Made by a program: the position numbers and the translations under genes. From Prunus persica (Eukaryota > Streptophyta > Magnoliopsida > Rosales > Rosaceae): a stretch of DNA of 64,000 nt. How positions within the stretch are numbered: the first letter of the stretch is position 1; each line of letters opens with the position of its first letter. The notes below the pieces were generated by a model. It was not told where the DNA came from. It did no database searches and saw only the letters and a list, made by a program, of their open reading frames with translations. The stretch spans positions 24,735,941 to 24,799,940 of the forward strand of contig NC_034011.1 in the NCBI RefSeq assembly GCF_000346465.2. Direction: 5' to 3'. Positions 1-11,133 of this stretch are shown here, piece by piece.

Positions 1-523
1 TTATTCTGATATTATTGGGGTTTTATTATGGGTCAACTCAAAAGACTCAAAGACTCAAAAACTCAAAAAGTTGAACAAAAATAATAGGGGGATGAATTTC
101 AATGTTATTTCCTTACATTTTATTCTTTTCTTTCTTTCTTTCTTTGTGCACAATATTATTACAAAAATGCTAATTATATTATATTTATATACCACATTGT
201 GTATAGATTTTGAGCTTCTGTATTTATGCACATTGTGTATGGATTCTAACCTTAACTTTATAATTTCGTTTGGGTTTTTTCTTTTAAGCACTTCCTCCCC
301 CTTCTATCGTATGCGTGCGCTTTTTTATGTTCCCTTTATTGCAAGAACTAATAGGCTTTATATTATAGAAGGTTTTGTGCAAACCCATGGCGTTGGGGAT
401 AAGATTAATCAGTGATGATAATGTCATATGTCAATCTCTTGTAGAGAACTGTAAACTGATTTGTCATGCATGCCACTACTGTAAACCCCAAACCGAGATG
501 AAGATATTAAAATTTTAAGGGTC
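1..523. other. AT-rich intergenic DNA, no gene seen
   Basis: Open frames on both strands are short, AT-biased and show no family signature or splice-site-bounded exons. I see nothing functional here. Confidence 0.6.
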
Positions 524-661
524 ATGCTAGGGAGACCAACTTTAGATACCAACTTGTGTACCAACTCTCTAATAGAGATGGAGCCCACCAATACAATGGG
601 TCCCATACTCTATTAGAGAGTTGGTACATAAGTTGGTATCTAAAGTTGGTCTCCCTAGCAT
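524..661. repeat. Near-perfect foldback element (MITE-like hairpin)
   Basis: Two 54-base arms (524-577 and 608-661) are reverse complements with a single mismatch and enclose a loop of about 30 bases. The ends read ATGCTAGGGAGACC and its complement. The size and end-to-end symmetry fit a non-autonomous DNA transposon. No convincing target-site duplication is visible. A transcript would fold into a long hairpin and could feed small RNAs. Confidence 0.75.
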
Positions 662-1012
662 TTTCCTTATATAAGGACATGATGAAAGATGGAAGAGAGA
701 CAATCGACACTAGCCAATTACATAGTAGCGTCTATCCCTAATCTCAAGGATCCATAAACATTCAATTGCCTCACTGCAATTTCCCCCCCAAAAAAAGCTC
801 ACTGCAAATAGGAGGAAACACATTAAACAAAATCCTCAACAATGTTAATTACAGTGTTAACATGAGTTATTGAGTTTTGAGAAATAAATAAATAAACTCG
901 CTTAATATTTGATGATGTGTCGTGTGTAGGATGGTTAAATTTTTTGAGTGGCTTAGTTTTAACAAAATGTGGGTAAATGCACAAGGCCTAAATGCAAAGG
1001 CTCGGGATCCAA

Positions 1013-1088
1013 TGTGTACCACCTCTCTAATGAAGGTGAGCCTTATTATATTGGTGGACTCCACTTCTATTAAAGAGGTGGTATACAA
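1013..1088. repeat. Second, diverged foldback element
   Basis: Arms beginning TGTACCACCTCT and ending AGAGGTGGTATACA pair imperfectly around a short loop. The arm sequence resembles the inner arm of the hairpin at 524-661 (TGTACCAACTCTCTAAT), so the two are probably an old and a young member of one family. Confidence 0.55.
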
Positions 1089-1099
1089 GGTTTTGGTTC

Positions 1100-3149
1100 G
1101 TGTTCTCCACTACTACCACAGCCTGGATGATCACATACTCAGTGGCATTTATAGTGTGGTTTACAAAATATAGTATCATCATTGCATCTCTTTGCCTTGT
1201 GACTTCATTAGCCTTAGTGGATGTTGTCACCATAACAAACCACGCGGTTGATGTATTCTGATCCCTAGTAGAGGAGGGCAGGTTGATGAGAAGAGTTTGG
1301 ATTGTAGAGGATGCTATGCGAGAATGTTTGATACTGCACTAGATATCTTGCAAAATTTTAGGTATGATTAAAGCACATCAAATTTAGCCACCCCTCATCC
1401 TCCGAAATTGCATGGAAAAGTTCAACCAAGCTTACGACAATCTTGGGACAAGCCTCATGATGATGCGGAGGTGAGTATGGGATGATCCTCGTGTTCTCCA
1501 CGATTGCCATAGCCTGGATGACCATGTACTTATTGGCGTTTACAAATTGGATCCAAGTAAGATATCAAACGGGCCCTTAAAATCTTATGTTGTTGTTGCT
1601 GTTTCTCTTAACTAGGAGGAGGATGGACAGATTACTAGAGTATGTTGTTATCGATCTAATTGTAGACCGTGTACCAATTTGGGTTTGATAGGTAACATGA
1701 TTTTTATTTTTATTTTACTCTAGTTCATCCATAAAGATATCATGTTCTTACAAAACTTTTGCCTAGTTTTCTTGAACCTCTTATGTTTCTTACCTTGGGT
1801 GTGGAACTAGGAATTTTTGAATGGCTAGGCTATAAAATATCTAGCTTAAAATATAATGATATTTTTTAACTTACACTTTTGATATTTTTTAGAAATAAAA
1901 GTATATATTAAATCATATAAACCGCACTAGTTCATAGCCTTATGAACTAATTTCCAATAAATTTAGCATAAAACAAATGCAGATTAAATGCAAAACAAGG
2001 TTAACACAAGAAAATGGGGAAACTACCAAAAAAGTGTCATCATAGAAATAGTGAGGAAACCGAAGTTGATGAACTATATAGGTATAATTTTGTTTTTCTT
2101 CAAAAACAACATGGCCTATAATTGGTTAAAAAATATTCTTCAAAAAGCTACCTGGCCAATGTAGCCTTGTAGATAGTTTCGCCCCTTAGGTAGCAATGTA
2201 TGGTCTCCTTTCAACCCATTTCTTGAAAACTGATTTCAGGATGAGCATGGCAGCATATCGACATACGAAGACTGTTCCCCAAGGAAGAGTTTTTGAGTCT
2301 TTTAGGAGGACTAGTCCACCAGTGATCATATCAATTTCTAATTGACTCTCTTGGTGAAGTGGTATGCTTAGTCCTATATTATATAACAACCTCTTTGGAC
2401 ATTAGCATTTAGTAATATGCTAAACAAAGTGTACATGAAAGCATAGTGTTTTCAACAAGTGTACTTACTAATAGGGCATGAATCATGTGTCAAAGGTTGT
2501 TTGTGGTGCCGGGAAAGAACTTCAAGCTTGTTGTCCTAAATCATCTCCACCCGGTGCGTTATTTTTAGCTCGTGCAGTTGATGCAAGGCTGTACAAGTGT
2601 CCCATATCCTGCATATGAGAATCAAATTTAAAGATCAGTAATGCAAAAATCAAGATAATTAAGGCTATACTTAAATAGTAATAACCATCGAGAGGCTTCC
2701 TTCAAAGATGATGCAAATGCCAAGGACTAGAATGGCCACCTAACCAATCATTCAACCCTAGTTAGCATTTTCTATTATATACGTACGTATGTATTTTTTA
2801 GAAGACTCAGTTAGTATTTTTGTATACATCTAAAAGACTCGATAAAATACATATTTTTGTTTTAAAATTAAACGTGCAATACACATATTATATATACGTA
2901 CGTATTTTTCAAAAAATAACTTGTGTTTTTTGTATACATCTAAAAGACTCGGTAAAATACACATTTTTTTAAAACAAAGAGAATCTTAAGTTAAGTCTAA
3001 AAGGTAAGGAAAACCAAGAATAACATTCCCCACAAGGACTTACCTAAGAAAAATGCATGGTTTTAAGTGTAACAAACCAAACAAACACATTCCGGTCAGC
3101 TACAAGTGGTGCCGCAGCTTTTCACCAAATTCTTTGGTGGAGGTGAAGG
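1100..3149. other. Intergenic, no intact gene; diverged internal duplications
   Basis: No multi-exon gene could be assembled. A stretch near 1105-1160 recurs in diverged form near 1495-1550; both can be read as peptides resembling VLHxxHSLDDHVL, which suggests remnants of one coding repeat that I cannot name. Frames are otherwise broken by stops. Confidence 0.45.
2774..2972. repeat. Local direct duplication, period about 115 bp
   Basis: The blocks at about 2774-2858 and 2890-2972 share TATACGTACGTAT followed by GTATACATCTAAAAGACTCG and a TAAAATAC tract. They look like a diverged tandem duplication and have no coding content. Confidence 0.6.
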
Positions 3150-3157
3150 GTTGCGGG

Positions 3158-3366
3158 CAGTGGCGGAGTTAGGATTCTTAGTATGGAGGGGCCAAAATTT
3201 CAAAATCACTTCTACTAAGTTTTTCATCTTCAACTGCGAGGGCCATCACTAATCTAATTGCAGTAATTGTATTGCTATATCATATATTTTATAATATATT
3301 ACAAGAGATTAATAATTAAATGAGGGGGCCAGGGCCATGGCAGGCCTGGCTGTAGCTCCGCCCCTG
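3158..3366. mobile_element. hAT-type MITE with 8-bp target-site duplication
   Basis: A 209-bp element has terminal inverted repeats CAGTGGCGGAGTTAGGA on the left and CAGGGGCGGAGCTACAG read from the right. It is flanked on both sides by the identical 8-bp direct repeat GTTGCGGG (3150-3157 and 3367-3374). The CAG-type ends and 8-bp duplication are the hallmark of hAT elements. It is too short to encode transposase. It lies about 200 bp downstream of the DUF179 gene stop codon. Confidence 0.88.
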
Positions 3367-3565
3367 GTTGCGGGGATCTATATTGCCTTTTATATCGCAT
3401 TAGATATCTTACCGTTTCTGTCATTAGATTATTAATAAGAACACGAATTGTACTCAATCGTCCATATACATGGGAAAAATGAAAAGCCACGACAGATGGA
3501 TGTAATTGTATTTTCCTTACAAATTTTACATATTCTTCTAATATAAAAGCCACAACAGATGGATC

Positions 3566-4512
3566 TCACCGAACCTTCCTACGGCCCATAAGACCAAGGA
3601 CCTTCTCCCAAAGCCCAACACTTCCCACACTCCTCAAATCAATTACACTTGGGCTGCAAGCTGCTACAGTCCAATAACCAGCTCTTATTTCATCCTTCAA
3701 TTGCTCTTTCTCCCATCCACAATACCCATCAAAGAACCTAAACTCCCCAAGCCCAACCATATTCCTTTTCACCATTTCAGCTGCACAACCCACACTTTCC
3801 TTTGTCCCATAATACAATCCCTTCATCACCTCATCAAAAACGCCACTCCTCCCAACCACATCATCTCCCCCTTTGGGCCTCACCAAGAACAGCCCCTCCT
3901 CCAAAGGCCCGCCAAAGAATAACGGCCTATCCGAGAACGTGCCCGCAACATCAAGAGCTGTGGATCGTGTCTCCTTGATCGACATAAGGGAGGGCCGGTT
4001 GAGTATGATGCCGGATGGGCCCAAAGGCCCAGTGGATAAGACCAAAATGACTGTTCGCTCGAAAATATGGACCCCGTCAAGCTTTTCGGTGGCAAGAAGT
4101 AGGCAGCCCTTTTCAGGCTCATGGATTGTGTGAGCCCATTTGTCACCAACAGTGATGGGCTGCGGAAGATCAACCACAGTGTCAAGGTCCACAAGTGAGG
4201 AAGTGGGCTTTTTGGACTTTGATGATTTTTCTGCAGCTACCAGTTTTGCTCTGAATGATCGCCAATCGGTATCAATGGAAGGTTTGCTATCATCATTGGA
4301 CGGTGGAGATGAGTCCATGCGGCAACCTATCATTTGACAGAAAGCAACCCATTAGCAAATGTAAGAAGAGCAGACATTGTTCCCTGCTTGAAATAAAAGG
4401 AATAGGAAAACTTACATGTTATTGATGATGGAATGCCAACTCTTTTGCAGTGAAATGGAGTTTTGATGGAATTTGAGGTGAAGAAATTTGAGGCAAGGAA
4501 ACAAGCTTCCAT
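3566..4512 (-). CDS. DUF179 / AlgH-like (UPF0301) protein, probably plastid
   Basis: Two exons join in frame: 4512-4416 and 4326-3566, with donor GTAAG and an AG acceptor, giving about 285 residues. Exon 1 (about 32 residues, rich in Ser, Thr, Phe and Lys) looks like a plastid transit peptide. The second exon carries the DUF179 fold of bacterial YqgE/AlgH proteins: a GCLLLATEKL strand, an RTVILVL strand, GIILNRP, then LFFGGP and the FFDGYCGWEKEQL motif near the end of the domain. Bacterial homologues have no settled biochemical role, and the plant versions are uncharacterised chloroplast proteins as far as I know. The conserved GP, NRP and GY-GW residues are all present, so the gene looks intact. 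Confidence 0.9.
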
Positions 4513-5295
4513 GATGATGGGTTCTTCTAGCTTAGCTTCTTTCTTTTGAGTTTTGATGGCAGATCAAAGCTTCAAAGATGGCAAGGAATGAAAGAGCAGA
4601 TCACACTGATATATACAGTGAGTAAGAATAAATATGCACCACATGGTGGTGTTCGATCCAATCCCGTTAGTCCTATCCCATCCCAATCCATGTTGGATGT
4701 TACTTTCTAAAGCTTCCAAAGCATGGGCCATTGGATATGACTTTACACATGGCGCAAAAGGACGAGGACCTCCTCCTTCTTTGTGGGTAATGGCTATCTG
4801 AGATAAACCAAACTCTTCTGGATGACGTGTCATACTCGTACCCAGTTATTTGTTGAGCACTTTGATCCCCAAACTCTGAAGCAAACTAACTTTGATCTGT
4901 GAATTTAAGATACAACTTACAAGAACACGGTTAGTTTGGGTTTTCTTTGTTCAAGAAAACAATAGTTTCATTAAGAAATTTAAGGTTGAGTTACAACTTA
5001 CAACCAAATCAGCCAGCATGATCAGTCAAGACAGTAAGACAGCAATAACCTTATTATCTCACTGATAAAGAATGAATGACCTTGACAATTGTTAGAAGTC
5101 AAATGCATACACTGAAACGCTGAAGCAACAAAATACAATCGATCCCCTTCTATTTATCAACAAGTATACACTTTTATAATGTAAGAACATTGGTGAGAAG
5201 TTTCTCTCTAGAATCTCTTCTATTATGAGGCTTGCAGAAGTGTTTCTGGCCAAGTTTGAGTTAGCTGATCCTCACCAAATAATTACCATCACGGT
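4513..5295. other. Intergenic: promoter side of DUF179 gene, 3' side of PPR gene
   Basis: The DUF179 and PPR genes are both on the minus strand, so this segment should hold the DUF179 promoter and leader and the PPR 3' flank. No further coding or RNA feature is evident. Confidence 0.5.
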
Positions 5296-7113
5296 TCATC
5301 CACTTATCCCATTGCTAATACTCCTTGATGACATATCCGATTGCTTGAAGTCCTGACGTAGTCTCTCGATCATCTGATATATTTCACCGGATTTAGGGTG
5401 TAATTTATCAAATACTGTAAATTCATGGACCTCATCACCGACCTCGATGCTACTGGCCCCTGAAGGTTTCTGGACTCCTGTGTTTCTCATTTGCAGCCTC
5501 ACATTAGCAACATTTGCCCAATCACCAGCTGCAGCATAGATATTTGACAACATGGAGAAATTTCCTGCATCTGATGGGTCTAACTTAACCAAGTGATCAA
5601 GCACCTCCTGTGCCAATTCTGGATCATTATGCATCCGGCATGCCCCCAAAAGGGTGCCCCATATAACAACATTCGGTTCCATTGGCATGCTATGCACAAG
5701 CCTAAAAGCTTCCCTGAGACACCCCCCACGACCCAAAAGATCAATCATACAACCATAATGCTCAATTTCCGGTACAATCCCATACTCTCTCTCCATAGTA
5801 TGGAAGGCTTGAAGGCCCTCCTCCACAAAGCCAGCATGTGTACAAGCACATAAGACACCAATGAAGGTAACTTTATCTGGCAAAAACCCAGCTTTTACCA
5901 TTCTAGAGAAAAGCTGAAGCGCTTTATCACCATGTCCATGCATGGCTAACCCTTGGAGCATGGCATTCCAAGATACCAAATCTTTCTTTGCTATCCCATG
6001 AAAGACTCTAGATGCTTCATCCAACATACCACACTTTGCATACATATCAAGCAATGCATTGGACACAGGAGTACTACACTTGAATCTAGTCCTCTCAATA
6101 GAGGCATGAACTTTCCTACCCAATCCAATCAAACCAGACTCTGCACAAGCAGCCAAGATACTAATAATTGCCCCATTATCAGGCTTCAATCCAGCTTCCT
6201 CCATTTGATCATATAGCATAATCGCCTCCTTTGCCAACCCCTTTTCAGCATACCCAGAAATAATGATAGTCCAAGGAACCAAGTTCCTGAAGGGCATCTT
6301 ATCAAACATCATTCTAGCCATACCCATATCCCCGGCTTTGCTATATCCCGAAACCAGAGTCGACCAAGACACAACATTCCTCTGGGGCATTCTTTCAAAC
6401 AGCTCAAAGGCTTCATTCATTTGCCCCGCCTTCGCATACCCATCCAATATCGTATTCCAGCTAACCGCATCTTTGTCAGGCATTTCATCGAACAAGCGGC
6501 GAGCTTCACCCAACTCCCCCGTTTTTGCCAGCCCACCAATCATAGAATTCCAAGACACAATGTCTCTCTCACCCATCAACATAAACATCTTCTTTGCCTC
6601 ACTAACACCAAGCAACCCACACTTGGAATAAGTATCAATGAGCGAGTTGGGCACAAAGATATCCAAACAAAACCCAAATTTCTCGATGCTGGTATGAATC
6701 ATTTGAACCACAGGAAACCAAGGTCTGCCCGAACACGCTTTCAAGAGAAATGGGTAAGTAAAGTTGTCCGGATAAACACCATTGAGCTGCATATCAAAGA
6801 AAGTTGCGAAGGCCTGTGTGGTCTGAGAGTTCTGAATGTGAGCTCTGATGAGAGTATTGTACAAATGGACATTGGGGTCTTGAACTTGATTGAAAACGTT
6901 GACGGCAAGCGCCATTTGGCGACAGAGAGAGAAGGCGGCAATGAGCTTGGGCGCTGTGTGGAGGTCCTGGTGGAGATTGGCTTTGAGAATTTGGGCGTGG
7001 ACTTGCTTGATGTGGCTTAGGTTTGTGCATCTGTGGAGGTCTGAGAGTTTTTGTTCTAAGAGTCTTCGTCTAGAAACCCATGACGGGGATCGAACTGGTA
7101 CACACATCTGCAT
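5296..7113 (-). CDS. PLS-class pentatricopeptide repeat protein, E subgroup (At3g29230-like)
   Basis: This is a single intron-less exon of 605 residues. About twelve degenerate PPR motifs follow one another from roughly residue 75, with the typical VSWNxMIxGY, ALLDMYAKCG and HYGCMIDLLGRGG signatures. An E domain (VVIWGTLLGACR...LSNIYAAAGDW...KPSGASSIEV) ends the protein. There is no DYW deaminase domain. Such proteins bind organellar RNA one base per repeat, and E-class members usually recruit a separate deaminase for C-to-U editing in mitochondria or plastids. The N-terminus lacks strong acidic residues, consistent with organelle import, but I cannot tell which organelle. The RNA target cannot be read from this alone. 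Overall similarity is to the Arabidopsis At3g29230 type. Confidence 0.93.
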   Translation of the reverse strand: MQMCVPVRSPSWVSRRRLLEQKLSDLHRCTNLSHIKQVHAQILKANLHQDLHTAPKLIAAFSLCRQMALAVNVFNQVQDPNVHLYNTLIRAHIQNSQTTQAFATFFDMQLNGVYPDNFTYPFLLKACSGRPWFPVVQMIHTSIEKFGFCLDIFVPNSLIDTYSKCGLLGVSEAKKMFMLMGERDIVSWNSMIGGLAKTGELGEARRLFDEMPDKDAVSWNTILDGYAKAGQMNEAFELFERMPQRNVVSWSTLVSGYSKAGDMGMARMMFDKMPFRNLVPWTIIISGYAEKGLAKEAIMLYDQMEEAGLKPDNGAIISILAACAESGLIGLGRKVHASIERTRFKCSTPVSNALLDMYAKCGMLDEASRVFHGIAKKDLVSWNAMLQGLAMHGHGDKALQLFSRMVKAGFLPDKVTFIGVLCACTHAGFVEEGLQAFHTMEREYGIVPEIEHYGCMIDLLGRGGCLREAFRLVHSMPMEPNVVIWGTLLGACRMHNDPELAQEVLDHLVKLDPSDAGNFSMLSNIYAAAGDWANVANVRLQMRNTGVQKPSGASSIEVGDEVHEFTVFDKLHPKSGEIYQMIERLRQDFKQSDMSSRSISNGISG

Positions 7114-7380
7114 GGCAGAGAAGAGATTGAAGAAAGGTTGGGTTTTTCAGTTTGGAGAAGGCATGGCAGTTATTCTGGTTTGTGGGAAACAAGGATGAGA
7201 CTGAGACAGAGTGACAAGAGTGCGTGCGGCTCTCTGCTTGTTTTGAGTTTTGAGGAGGTTGCTTAAGCGGCTTGACCCAATTAATGTTCTCAGCCCAATA
7301 AAAGCTAAAGAAGGATGAGCTGCGGCCCAGTTTCAAGATTCGCTCAAATTTGCTTTGATCCAAACAAATTGGTTTTTCAC

Positions 7381-7503
7381 AAATGTCGATTAGGTCAGTT
7401 GGCTAGTTGGTTAAGATCAGTGTGCATGCCATGTTGCACTCGAGTTCAATCTTCTTTTTCATACATTAGAGTAGTTCAGAATACTGTCATTTAAAAAAAA
7501 TGT
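7381..7503 (+). mobile_element. tRNA-derived SINE
   Basis: The head holds a box-A-like GGCTAGTTGG (7401-7410) and a box-B-like CGAGTTCAATC (7441-7451), spaced as in a Pol III promoter. The body ends in an A tract (about 7493-7500). AAATGT occurs at both edges (7381-7386 and 7498-7503), a plausible target duplication. No protein is encoded. Confidence 0.6.
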
Positions 7504-8425
7504 ATAAATAATAATGTTCAAATATTACTTATGGTAGTATAAAATTTGGTTATAAAAGAACAGGTGAAAATATTTGTCAATTACTATTTACTATTTCTGA
7601 TGGATTGAAGTAGAGATCATTAAAAGAAAATTTGTTGGCCCATTAGATTATGTCCTAGTGTGTTATATTACAAGGACTAATTACTTTCGGACTTCATTCA
7701 ATATTTTACTTCCCAAATTGCCTTCCATTCATGACCAAAAATTGGTCAGTTCATTCCCACACATTTCCATCTAGAAAACACTCAAACAATAATCTAAGTC
7801 CTACTAATATTCTACTTAATTGATTGTTTCACTACTAAACGCATAAGTAAAGCAAATGTTGAGTCAATAAAGAATGAACACCCAAGTGAACAGTCAATAT
7901 TATATGTATAAAGAGTTGTTGAGCTCGGAACGGTCTTATAATAAGAGTTTAGGGATGAAAGTGGAGAGCCCATGAACCTTGTTGTTTTGTTCCTTTTCTT
8001 AAACCACACCATGTGAACATAGTTCTTGCTATTCTCTAATTGTCACTAGAATATGTTCCACATTTAAAATAAAGGAAGAGCTGTGCAAGCCATTGGGTTG
8101 GTGAGAAACATTATTTGTCTTGTTCTGTCTATCTACGCAACCACAGGGAATCAGAGACACAAGCTCAGGTGCCCCAACATCCTGTGACACCTAACAGAAC
8201 AATCAAAGGCAAAAGTCTCAAAGCACTAGGCGCAGAGGAGAATCGGTCATCTTTTTGTTGGGCGCATGCGCCTATTGAACCTACCCACCAATTCAACCTC
8301 TACACCTACCCCCTTCCCTCATCAGATTTCCAACACCTTCATTCTTTCTTCTGTCTTGTGATTTTGGCCTGGTTTTCTGAACCATCATCTCTCTCTTTTT
8401 TTGTGTTGTTCTCTCTCTGTTTTCA
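7504..8425. other. Intergenic: divergent PPR and chorismate mutase upstream regions
   Basis: The PPR gene (minus strand) and the chorismate mutase gene (plus strand) diverge here. The 3' part, from about 8100, is CT-rich and probably includes the chorismate mutase leader. No gene is visible. Confidence 0.5.
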
Positions 8426-11133
8426 ATGGAGGCTAAGCTGTTAATGGCCTCCTCTCCTGCCACTCTTTCAGTTCCCCATGCTTCTAATTCAAGAATCAAT
8501 CGCATATTGCCATTGAAAGCAATGAAATCTAACAGCTTAACCTGCCTCAATTCAGGCTTACCAAAGAAAGGAACTTTATCTGTTCAGGCTTCTGCAACTT
8601 CCATTGGGTACAGTTACGGCAACCCTTTTTTCTAAAAATTTTGGTCTTCACAATTTAGCTTGTTGGCCCTTTATGGATCTATGGATTATTCTGTTTTCAA
8701 GAGACTTCTCTATATATTCTGCTCTTCAAGTCTTCTGCTTTTGTACTGTTCATATGTTTCTGGAAATGGCCATGCTTTATTTTGTTGTGCACATAACATG
8801 TATGCAATTATGCCGATTGCCCAGTACTCCAATTTATTTAAACTGTATTGATTGCTGATTAAATTTTCTAATAATTTAATATGTTCCCAAACGAAATGCA
8901 TAACGTGATTTCTTCAAATGTATGATTGTATGCAAGTCTAGGATTACTATGAAGTCAGAGATGTTCTATTTTAGGAATGGCAGCTTAGCTTATTTATTTA
9001 TTTTGTAATACAGCCAAAGTACTTTTGGTTTAATTCGTCTTCGATCTAACCATGAGAAATATCATGAATTCCTGAAGTTCAAAGTACTTCAAATAATTAT
9101 GTTAGGCCAAATTGTTATGATTTCTGGCATGTCTTGCTGCATATGTTTATAGATGCATCTGCATAGAAAAGTATGCTCCTAGCCACTCAACTCCATTGGT
9201 CATCATACAAATGCATATTATTGATTATTGGATGGGTTAAAAAGCATCTTGCTTTCAGTTTACTATGGCCCGATTCTAACACTAGGCTGCCAATTTATGT
9301 AGATCATTGGCTACAAAGAAGAGGGTGGATGAAACTGATAATTTAACCCTAGAAGGTATAAGACATTCCTTAATCCGGCAGGAGGATAGCATAATTTTTG
9401 GCCTTTTAGAGAGAGCTCAATATTGTCATAATATGCCTACTTATGACTCCAATGCTTTCCCTATGGTCGGGTTCCACGGCTCCCTGGTAGAATACATTCT
9501 TCAAGAAACAGAAAAACTTCATGGTCAGGTATGTTAAACCTTAATATGAACACTAAGAATAATTGAAGAAAGTATTATTGCTGGCTTTCTTATTGACTTT
9601 GCGTTGCAATTAGGTTGGTAGATACAGCAGTCCTGATGAGCACCCATTCTTTCCGGATGTCCTACCTGAACCAGTGTTGCCACCTCTGCACTACCCTCAG
9701 GTAAAATATAACATGCATTCATTAGGAACAATAAGGTTGGTTATGTCCAAGCTTGTGGTTATCTTTACTTAAGGGCCAAACTAGGAAACACATTTGAAAT
9801 AGTTCTTGTAAATAACGTACTTGGATGGGTTAATTGTGATTGAAAAAGTTGTGCTCAGCAGGGTTTTTTTTTTTTCCTTTCTTTAGCTGGTGTTTTCAAC
9901 ATGGTCACAGAAATTTGCATGGGGTATACCATTATTTAGAGATACTCAAAAACAGTCTACCTGACACTATTTTAGAGATACTTGTTCTATACCATTATTA
10001 GATCAATTTAAAATGGTAGTCAATCATGTGTATCCATTTGAAGTACAAAATTTATTCAGAACAACATGATTCTACTCGAAATTTTGAAATGTAAAAATCT
10101 AACACTGATGCATAACAGTAAAAGAAACAATTACTTGTGGGTCATTGTTTAATTGAGAATTCACTACAAGGATCTAGCCCTGCAAGTTGGAGTCTTTCTT
10201 TTTATCTCCACAATCTCTGAATCTGTCCTATTTGTACAACCTTTCCTGTGTGGTAGCACCAGTTTTTGCTCTTGTTTTGTATGAGTCTTAACCCCTTTCA
10301 TTTTGAAGATATAATTATGTATACGTCCGACTTGCAAACAGGTACTACATCCCATTGCCAATTCAATTAATATAAATCACAAAGTTTGGGAAATGTACTT
10401 CAGAGATATTCTTCCAAGACTGGTGAAGGAAGGAGATGATGGTAATTTTGGATCAACTGCTGTTTGTGATACAATGTGCTTGCAGGTATTCATTTTACCT
10501 GATATATCCCATCACAATACATTTCTAGTTCAATTTGGAAGACAAAATACGCAATAACCTTTTTTTATGCATGTGATTTTTGCTCTTGACCTTAGTAGTC
10601 CCGTATTGCTCCTCTCTAATAGATTCAGTAATTAATCGGAAGTAGTTTTTTAAGTAGCATAATGCTGACTGGGGGTGTCCTATGATGATGGCAGGCTCTG
10701 TCAAAGAGAATCCACTATGGTAAATTTGTAGCGGAGTGTAAGTTTCGATCCAATCCAAAGTCCTATGAAGCTGCCATTATCGAACAGGTACATGTACATG
10801 AATGCATTTTCTGCATGCCACTGTCATAAGCAGTTTTGAATGTTTCGCGAGCTGAGTCAGTTTTCCTTATGCTGGTGATGTTTGATTTTTCAGAACAGGG
10901 AGAAGGTGATGGCTTTGTTGACATATCCAACGGTCGAGGAGGCAATCATAAAGAGAGTAGAAATGAAGGCCAAAACTTATGGGCAAGAGGTGACCTTGTA
11001 CAAAGAGGAAAAAGAGAAAACCGACCTTGTTTATAAGATACAACCAGCCTTGGTTGCAGATTTATATGGGGATTGGATCATGCCAATGACAAAGGAAGTT
11101 CAAGTTGAATACTTGTTAAGAAGGCTGGACTGA
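8426..11133 (+). CDS. CM1: Chorismate mutase, plastid (CM1 type)
   Basis: Six exons join in frame: 8426-8607, 9303-9528, 9614-9700, 10342-10485, 10695-10787 and 10894-11133, giving 323 residues. The first 60 or so residues, rich in Ser and Lys with few acidic residues, form a plastid transit peptide. The mature part has the AroQ eukaryotic chorismate mutase fold, with LTLEGIRHSLIRQED, SPDEHPFFPD, STAVCDTMCLQALSKRIHYGKFVAE and a C-terminal YGDWIMPMTKEVQVEYLLRRLD. It converts chorismate to prephenate, the committed step to phenylalanine and tyrosine. Plastid CM1 enzymes are normally activated by tryptophan and inhibited by phenylalanine and tyrosine. The transit peptide separates it from cytosolic CM2. 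Key motifs look intact. Confidence 0.95.
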
